Assembly: GCF_012720115.1 (NCBI RefSeq)
Contig: NZ_VNWN01000002.1
Location: forward strand, 806,001-870,000
Reading direction: 5' to 3'
Length of the DNA stretch: 64,000 nt
From: Sneathiella chinensis
GTDB taxonomy: Bacteria; Pseudomonadota; Alphaproteobacteria; Sneathiellales; Sneathiellaceae
A model generated the notes under the pieces. That model made no database searches, was not told where the DNA came from, and saw only the letters and a program-made list of their open reading frames with translations. Positions 42,959 through 51,200 of the stretch are shown piece after piece; position 1 is the first letter of the stretch, and every line of letters starts with the position of its first letter. The position numbers and the translations under genes were made by a program.

Positions 42959-44125
42959 TTAACGGAACAGACCCAGGATAGACTGGGAAGACGCGTTCGC
43001 GATTGAAAGAGACTGGATACCCAGCTGTTCTTTCGTCTGCTCTGACTGCAGTTTCGCAGAAACTTCAGCCAGGTTGGCGTCAACCAGAACGCCGAGGCCT
43101 TCTTCAAGCTTGTCAGTCAGAATTTGTGTAAATTCAGCCTGACTGTCCAGACGGTTGGAGAATGTACCGAGATTTGTCAGAACATTACCAATCGTTGCTT
43201 TAGCAGCGTTCAGTGCGTCAATGGCCCCGCCACCGGCAGTGTCATCGGCGGTAAGGCCGCCAGCGGCAACGTTTGCAACGTCTGTAGACATGACAGCGCC
43301 GCCATTGAAGACGGAAATGGTGCCGTCATCGCCGATGTCGACGGTGAAGCCCTCTTCGCGCATTGCGTCAGCAAGTGCACCGACATGCTGAGTTGTTGAG
43401 TCCGCGGTGTTGATGCTGACTGCGTGCACAAACTGATTGTTTGCTTCATCAATCGGTTGGGCCAGCGCGCCAGCATTTTCATCCAGAAACTCGAACGTGT
43501 GGGTTTCCTTGACGGTAACCCCGTCAGCTTCCATAACCTGGAAGGTAATGAAATCACCAGCAGCAAACGCAGTGTTGTTATCCATTGTGATTGTGCTGTG
43601 AGCACTATCCAGGTTGAGGTTGTCAAGCCCCAGAGTCGCTGTTGTTGCATCCTGGACATTCAAGGAAATTGATGAGCCACCCAGCCCGGTCGGGACGGTC
43701 AGCGGATCGCCAGCACCGGTCAGCAGGTTGATACCGTTAAAGTTGGCGGTACCTACGATACCTGTGATCTGGTTGATCATCTCGTCTGCTTCAGCCTGCA
43801 GAACAGATGTGTCCAGACCTTTGTTTTCAGCCTGGGTCACTTTTTTCTGCAAGTCAGTCAACTGATCAGAAATCTGTGTTGCTGCCGCGAGTGCCATGCC
43901 GACAGTCGCGGAACCGAAGTTCAGACCCTCCTTGACTGCTTTCAGAGCGCCAATGTCACCGCGCATACCCTGAGAAATCACGAACGTGGACGGATCGTCC
44001 GTTGCACTGCCGACTTTCAGGCCAGACTGAATCTGGGACTGGATGTTGGAAATGTTGCTCTGTGTGGAAGTTAGGGACCGCAGAGCGGCCATTGCGTTGG
44101 CATTGGTGTTAACAGAAAAAGCCAT
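42959..44125 (-). CDS. Flagellin (second copy)
   Basis: A 388-residue flagellin, similar at both ends to the copy at 37898 (MAFSVNTNANAMAALRSLTSTQSNISNIQSQIQSGLKV at the N-terminus, LSIANASSQSILGLFR at the C-terminus) with a different middle. Secreted filament subunit. I chose ATG 44125 by homology. AGGAATAT upstream is a weak ribosome site. Unlike flagellin 1, no consensus sigma-54 promoter is found upstream, so the two may be transcribed differently. It heads the flaF2-DUF1217-methyltransferase unit. Confidence 0.94.
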   Translation of the reverse strand: MAFSVNTNANAMAALRSLTSTQSNISNIQSQIQSGLKVGSATDDPSTFVISQGMRGDIGALKAVKEGLNFGSATVGMALAAATQISDQLTDLQKKVTQAENKGLDTSVLQAEADEMINQITGIVGTANFNGINLLTGAGDPLTVPTGLGGSSISLNVQDATTATLGLDNLNLDSAHSTITMDNNTAFAAGDFITFQVMEADGVTVKETHTFEFLDENAGALAQPIDEANNQFVHAVSINTADSTTQHVGALADAMREEGFTVDIGDDGTISVFNGGAVMSTDVANVAAGGLTADDTAGGGAIDALNAAKATIGNVLTNLGTFSNRLDSQAEFTQILTDKLEEGLGVLVDANLAEVSAKLQSEQTKEQLGIQSLSIANASSQSILGLFR

Positions 44126-44451
44126 TTTTATATTCCTCATTTTAAGGGTGTCGCTGTCGCGACGGACAAGGCTCTTTTGAGCCAAGGCTTGCTTTGAAGC
44201 CTGCCACCACTATCACGCCCAAATGTTAACAAAGGGTAAAGTGTAGTAGGTAAAATGGATATTCTTTGTTTTTCAAATGGTTGTGGATTTTTCTGCCGGA
44301 AGTTGTCGCGCCGGGGAGGCGGGGGAATTAAGAGGTTTTGTGGGGATGCAGAGGCCGGAAGGGATGCCGAAAGGGCCGATTTTCGGGGGTTTTCGATCGG
44401 TCACCCCTGATTCGCATCTATTCGTGTATAGGCTGTGGGAGAGGGGAGGGG
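44126..44451. other. Intergenic region between flbT and flagellin 2
   Basis: A 326-bp non-coding stretch. It must hold the flagellin 2 promoter on the minus strand. The only sigma-54-like sequence (GG and GC elements at 44191-44206) has 11 rather than 10 bp between them, so I do not call it. GAGGGG-TTAACG-CCCCTC over the flbT stop (44446-44463) could terminate flbT. Nothing else is recognisable. Confidence 0.5.
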
Positions 44452-44838
44452 TTAACGCCCCTCTGCGTCGTCGCGGATCATGGATTGTAGCAGCTTGAGC
44501 GCATTGTAGAAGTTTTTCTCACCGACCAGCCCGACAACCTCGAAAATGGCGTCGCGGGTTTCAATGTCGACTGAAGACAGAAAGGCGTTCTGTGCGGCTT
44601 CCTGAAAGGTGCGGTAGTGTTCCGCGTGGTTCTCCGGCTCAATATACATCATTTGAACCTGCAGATAGACATTGTGAAGCGGCGTGGTTACCTGATTGGG
44701 CAACAAGATGTCGCGCTCCCGCATGATGGAGGCGTCATTCTCCAGTGAAAAGTGCATTGCCTTGCTGCTGGTGTTCGTAATGACGGCACCATTGACAATA
44801 ATCTTTTCCCCGGCCGGAATACGAAATTTCAAAGACAT
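44452..44838 (-). CDS. flbT: Flagellin regulator FlbT
   Basis: A 128-residue FlbT: MSLKFRIPAGEKIIVNGAVITNTSSKAMHF at the N-terminus, RERDILLP near residue 41, and VEIETRDAIFEVVGLVGEKNFYNALK-like segment in the C-half. In Caulobacter, FlbT represses flagellin translation by binding the flagellin mRNA leader until the hook is complete. I chose ATG 44838 over an earlier in-frame start because the family begins with MSLKF. It lies next to flagellin 2 and both flaF copies, completing the control pair. Confidence 0.9.
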   Translation of the reverse strand: MSLKFRIPAGEKIIVNGAVITNTSSKAMHFSLENDASIMRERDILLPNQVTTPLHNVYLQVQMMYIEPENHAEHYRTFQEAAQNAFLSSVDIETRDAIFEVVGLVGEKNFYNALKLLQSMIRDDAEGR

Positions 44839-45225
44839 TGTTACGCGTCCTTCAAGCAAAAACCAAATAACCCTTTCCCTACAATAGGGGGCGCTGCGAA
44901 AAAAAGCGACAGTTTCTTTGCGTCCCGAACAAGAGCGGTCCTCTGTGGATTACACCTCTGGTGGAATGGGGCCCGCCCGGCCTTGTTCTGATTTAGTATT
45001 ATTTACTGAGGGCCGGTTTCCCTCATTTGACGGAAATATTCCGCCATAAAAATTCGTTAAAATTGTATGAAAAATTGTCCTGTCCCCCGTTTGAGGTATG
45101 ACAGACCTGCCTATACAAGGTAATTTTCATTTATCTTAAAGATTGCTTTGTAGTGATCATGACACTCCTTTTGCGGGTTTTCATGAAGGGTTGGCAAAGC
45201 CACACAGAATGAGGGATAGGGGACA
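44839..45225. other. Intergenic region upstream of the RTX gene
   Basis: A 387-bp divergent gap. On the plus strand it includes TGACACTCCTTTTGC (45160-45174), annotated separately, and a GAGGGATAGGGGAC ribosome site before the RTX start. The region around 45000-45150 is AT-rich. I see no small gene in it. Confidence 0.55.
45160..45174 (+). promoter_or_regulatory. Sigma-54-like element upstream of the RTX gene
   Basis: TGACACTCCTTTTGC fits TGGCAC-N5-TTGC with exact spacing and one mismatch, but the mismatch (GA) is in the highly conserved -24 GG. Transcription would begin near 45186. If real, it would link the RTX gene to the neighbouring flagellar regulation. Confidence 0.35.
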
Positions 45226-48200
45226 ATGGCCAAGACAGAAAACGGTATCGTATCCGGTGTATCAGCAGGCTCAGTCGTTGCAGTGCAGGCGGGGCAGAAC
45301 ATACTTCTCGATTTCGCGCCGGATGCGGTTGTGTTCTCTCAGGATGGCAGTGATCTGGTGGTCACAAACCTTGGCGGCGGCGAGAGTATTGTCCTCGAAG
45401 GTTTCTTCACGCAGGCCGGAACCGAGCTTCCCCCGCAACTGACACTGGCAGATGGTGTGGTGATTACAGCCAGCGATGTGGCCGGACTGGTTGAAGACTT
45501 CAACCCGGATCTTGTTGCCCCTGCAGCCGGTGGTCCTGCTGGCGGCGGACAGGGCGGCGGTGCATCGTTCAGTGCCTATTCTGATGATGGGATCGGCGAC
45601 GGGATCGGGATTTCCGGGCTTCTGGATCCAACGGCCCTTGGCTTTGCGCCCGGCGCAGACCCCGAGTTCACCCTTGCCATTCCGGGGATGCCGGAACTGA
45701 TGCTGAACGAGATCGGTCTTGGCGCTCTCAGCTTTGGTCCCAATGCCCGCACTGCAGACGGGCTTTATGATACCCTCGTGGGATTGGGGAAAGACTATAT
45801 CGACAGCTTCCTCAGCCTTGCCGGTTCAAATCCGGTCAACTATATCGAAATTCGCAACAGCACAGCGACCAGCCAGTCGACCTCCGGCAATGGCCCTTCC
45901 ACCATTGGGGAAGGATCAACAACCCTTTCCATTATCGGTCCGGGCGGGGAACCTGTTTCCTTTGAACTGCCGAATGTTTCTATTCCTTCCGGCGGTAATC
46001 TGGTCCTGATGCAGGTTGTCGGTCCGGACGGGGCGGTGGAAACCATCTATCTTGTTTTTGATGCCGACGGTGCGATCATTGAGGATGGGTTCGTCCCGAC
46101 CAGTGACCAGCCGTGGCCGTTTGGCGAGGATACCACCGATCCGCTGGGCCTGCTGCTGACATGGTCCGTTGGGGATATTGTCGGTCAGGTGGATACCTTC
46201 CTTGCCAACGGGGCGGCCTTTGACCTGCCGGACCTGAATGACGGCTGGAAAGGCATCCCGGAAATGGAGGCCGTGCTGGATATCTTTGGCGGCAGCGACA
46301 GTTTCAATGGTCAGATCAGCACCCAGCAACTGGTTGCCGAGAAAATGTTTGCGGCCTATGCGCCGGTTTCCCTTGCGGAATTGCTGGCGGCAAGTCCGAT
46401 TGCGGCTGAATTTTTCCTCGATGCAGATGGCAATCCTGTTGCCGTGAATAATATCTTCTCTCGCGTAGACAATTTCGATTCCGATACGGCAGGCGACTGG
46501 ACAACCGGTCTGCAGTCAAGCATTGGCCGAAATAATGACGGGGAAGACCCGAACCCCCTTGATCCGTTCAATGATGACATGAACCCGCAGCAGGGGGCGG
46601 GCCCGGAGCCGCTGGTCTCCCCGGAGGGGGATGAGGATATCGACAATAACGGTCAGAATGTCATTGTCGTCGGCACCAATGATGAGGATTTCACCACCGA
46701 AGAGGGCGTCGTGTCCGGCGGACGGGCGCAGGACTTCCTGTTTGGGGATCAGGCCGATAACAATCTTGACGGCGGCGCCCATAATGATTTCCTGGATGGC
46801 GGTGCTGGTAATGACAAGCTGACCGGTGGGTCCGGCGGGGACGTTCTGATCGATGATCAGGGCCGCGACACCCTTGTTGGCGGGACCGGCCGGGACATCC
46901 TGTTCGGTCGGCGAGACGTGGAAGCCGAAGGCGGTGCATTCGAGGAAGGTGCCGGGGACTTGCTGGTCGGTGATGAAACCATGGAAGGTGGTTTTTCCAA
47001 CGACACCATGCAGGGCGGCTTTGGCAACGACTATTTCGGGCAGGGCCAGTATGGCGAGGGGGATTTTGGCCCCGGCGACTATGGGCCGGGCGACTATGGA
47101 CCTGAAGACTTGATTGTTGAGGATGGCGTCGAGGACGAACGTCAGGCCTATATGCGCGATATCATCGTGGCCGGGAACGGCAGCGATGTCATCTATGGTG
47201 ACAATGCGGGCCTTCCGGAAGGGCTTGATGTTGAGGAGCTTCATGACCTGATCTTGCAGAATGTCCGCATGTATGGCCCCTATGATTTCGCCTATATGTA
47301 TCGCGGCGCGGTCGAATGGAACTATGGCGGGGCTGACCTGATCTATGGCGGTTGGGGCGACGATATTATTTTCGGTCAGGGCGGCGATGATGCAATCCTT
47401 GCGGGCCACGGCGATGATCTGGTTGCGGGTGGTTCCGGGGCGGACAACATCCTCGGTCAGGCCGGGGAAGACCTGCTGATCGGGGATACCGGGAATGACA
47501 CCATGCGTGGTGGGCTTGGCAATGACTTCATGCTGGGGATGGAGCATGACGATCTTCTATATGGCGGAAAAGGCAACGATTTCATCTCCGGCGGTCAGGG
47601 CGAGGATCTTCTTTACGGCGGTCAGGGCGACGATGAAATGCGCGGCGATGGCGGCAATGACGTTCTGTATGGCGGGACCGGCTTTGACGGCATGAAGGGC
47701 GGAGGCGGCGACGACGTCCTGTATGGCGGTGCAGATGACGACTTCATGTTTGGTGAAGACGGGAACGATATTCTTTATGGCGGCACGGGCCGTGATTTTG
47801 TAGACGGCGGTTTTGGCAATGATGTCCTCTATGGTGGCTCCGGCAATGACTACATGAGGGGCGGCTACGGTAACGACGTCCTCTATGGCGGTACGGGCGG
47901 CGATAGAATGTGGGGCGACGAAGGGGATGACGTCCTCTATGGCGGCGCCGGTAACGATGAAATGCGCGGCGGCTACGGCAACGATGTCCTCTACGGTGGT
48001 GCCGATGGCGATGCCATGTGGGGCGAGGATGGCAATGACATCCTCTATGGCGGGTCCGGCAATGACTATATGAAGGGCGATGGCGGTAACGACCTTCTCT
48101 ATGGCGGTACTGGTAGCGATGCCATGTGGGGCGATGACGGCAATGATGTCCTCTATGGCGGTTCCGGCAATGACTATATGAGTGGCGGCTACGGTAACGA

Positions 48201-51200
48201 CGTCCTCTATGGTGGTACTGGTGGCGATAGCATGTGGGGCGACGAAGGGGATGACGTCCTCTATGGCGGTGCCGGTAACGATGAAATGCGCGGAGGCTCC
48301 GGCAATGACGTTCTTTACGGTGGTGCCGACGGCGATGCCATGTGGGGCAACAGCGGCAATGACACCCTCTATGGTGGTTCCGGTAATGACTATATGAAGG
48401 GTGATGACGGTAACGACCTTCTCTATGGCGGTACGGGCGGCGATGACATGTGGGGTGGTGAAGGCAACGACATCCTCTATGGCGGTACTGGCGCTGACAC
48501 TATGAGGGGCGATGAAGGAGATGATGCCCTCTTTGGCGGCACCGGTGATGATGTTCTTGAAGGCGGGGACGGTGCTGATGTTCTGTATGGCGGCGCTGGT
48601 GAGGACACCCTGCGCGGCGAAGATCGGGCTGATGTCCTGTATGGCGGGGCCGGTGACGACCTGTTGTCCGGCGGGTTTGGCTCGGACACCCTCTATGGGG
48701 GGCGGGGAGATGACACCCTGCACGGTGATCAGGGGGCCGATGTTCTTTACGGCGGCGCTGGCAATGATGATCTGGATGGTTTCTCCGGGGATGATATCCT
48801 GTTTGGCGGTGCCGGTGACGACAGCCTGCAAGGGAAATCCGGCGATGATCTGCTCTATGGCGGGATCGGAGCCGACACCCTGAAAGGCGGTGTTGGTGCC
48901 GATGTTCTGTATGGCGGTGCTGGTGACGACCTGATGTTGGGCGATGACGGTAACGACATCCTGTATGGCGGTGCTGGTAACGAATTTATGTTGGGCAATG
49001 ACGGCAACGACATCCTGTATGGCGGTGCCGGTCGCGACATGATGTGGGCTGGTGAAGGCGATGACGTCCTGTATGGCGGTGCTGGCGCCGACAATATGAG
49101 TGGCCATGAAGGCAATGACATCTTGTATGGCGGTCAGAGTGGCGACTTAATGTGGGGCAATGAAGGCAACGACATCCTGTATGGGGGGGATGGCAACGAC
49201 TGGATGGATGGCGGCTCTGGAAATGATGTTCTCTATGGCGGCGCTGGCGTCGATGATATGCGCGGTGACGACGGGGAAGACGTCCTCTTCGGGGGTGCTG
49301 GCAACGACTTTATGTTGGGCGGTGCTGGCAAGGATCTCCTCTATGGCGGGATCGGAGCAGACACCCTGAATGGCGGTGTTGGTGCCGACACCCTGTATGG
49401 TGGTGCCGGTGACGACAGTCTGATGGGGGCTGAAGGAGATGATGCCCTGATCGGCGGGGCTGGCAATGATATTTTGCAGGGCGGCGCAGGCAATGACGTG
49501 CTGAGTGGCGACGGGGGCATGGACCTTCTCTATGGCGGAGACGGCGATGATAGCCTGTTTGGCGGAGCAGGGCGGGATGTCCTGTACGGCGGAGAGGGAC
49601 ATGATAGCCTCTTTGGCAATGGCGGCGATGACCTTCTCTATGGCGGTGCAGGCGATGACAGCCTGGAAGGCGGCGAAGGCGCCGATGTCCTCTATGGTGG
49701 TAGTGGGAACGATACCCAGAAAGGCGGCGGTGGTCTTGATACCCTCTATGGCGGCGATGGCGACGACGGCATGAAGGGCGGCGGCGGTGCCGATGTCCTT
49801 TATGGAGGTGAAGGCAATGACGTTCTTGTCGGTGCTGAGGGAGACGATACTCTCTACGGCGAAGACGGCGATGACCTCCTGTACGGATGGAGCGACAACG
49901 ATGTGCTGTATGGAGGGGATGGCAATGATGTTCTCCACGGTGATGACGGCAATGATGTCCTGATCGGTGAGGGCGGTAATGACCTCCTGTACGGAGGGAT
50001 CGGCAGAGATTCGCTGTATGGTGGGGCAGAAAGCGATGTGCTGTACGGAGGGGATGGTGCCGATATCCTCCGCGGTGGAGATGGCAATGATGAGCTACAC
50101 GGTGATGACGGCAATGATATCCTGACCGGTGAGGGCGGCAATGACCTCCTGTACGGAGGGATCGGCAGAGATTCACTGTATGGTGGTACAGAAAGCGATG
50201 TGCTGTACGGAGGGGATGGTGACGATATCCTCCGCGGTGAAGATGGCAATGATGAGCTACACGGTGATGACGGCAGTGATATCCTGTTCGGCGGTGAAGG
50301 GGAGGATTACCTTCACGGCGGAGCCGGTGAAGATGTCCTGTCTGGCGGCGCTGGTGCGGACTCCATGTTTGGTGCGGACGGCGATGATCTCCTGTATGGC
50401 GGAGAGGGCGACGATAGCCTTGCTGGACATACGGGGGATGATCTCCTGTTTGGCCAGGAGGGTGTCGATTATCTGGTCGGCGGTACTGGCGCGGACAGCT
50501 TGTATGGTGGGGATGGCAATGACCGTCTTGAAGGCAATGAAGGGAATGACCTGCTCTATGGTGAGGATGGTCGGGATATCCTTCACGCCGGGGATGGAAA
50601 CGACAGGGTCTTTGGCGGTGCCGATCGCGATACCATCTGGGGCGAGGGCGGTGACGACGTTCTTTACGGTGAAGATGGCGACGACCAGATCAATGGCGGC
50701 GACGGCAACGATTATGTAAGCGGCGGGCTTGGCAGCGACAATGTCAATGCAGAGGCCGGAGACGATACCGTCTATGGCGGCGATGGCAACGACAGCCTGT
50801 ACGGAAACACCGGAAATGACCTGCTCTATGGTGAGGACGGTGACGACAGGTTGTTTGGCGGCGCCGACAGGGACACTGTCTATGGGGCGATCGGTGCGGA
50901 CCGGATTTTCGGGGATACCGGTGATGATGGGCCGGCCGGTGGCAACGACCTGCTCTATGGCGGCGAAGGGGACGATATGATCCGCGGCGAAGGCGGCGAT
51001 GATACCCTGTTCGGTGAAGAGGATAACGATGCCCTTTATGGGGGGTATGGGGACGATCTTCTCGATGGCGGCGACGGCGATGATTATCTGGAAGGCAGCT
51101 TTGGCAATGACACCCTGCGGGGCGGTGCCGGCAATGATGTCTTGTGGAGTGGCGAAGGCAACGACCTTCTCGATGGCGGCGACGGCGATGACAAGCTGAC

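Noticed and set aside
44191..44206. Sigma-54-like sequence upstream of flagellin 2
   Set aside because: The distance between the GG and GC elements is 11 bp, not the strict 10, so a functional sigma-54 promoter is unlikely without evidence.
44277..44498. Plus-strand frame of 73 residues between the flagellin and flbT genes
   Set aside because: It overlaps the flbT end in antisense, has no ribosome site and no protein-like pattern.
47557..49107. Long minus-strand open frame (516 residues) and similar ones opposite the RTX gene
   Set aside because: They are antisense frames kept open by the 54-bp repeat, which lacks stop codons in those frames. Their translations are low-complexity (AIQDV-type) and match no protein family.
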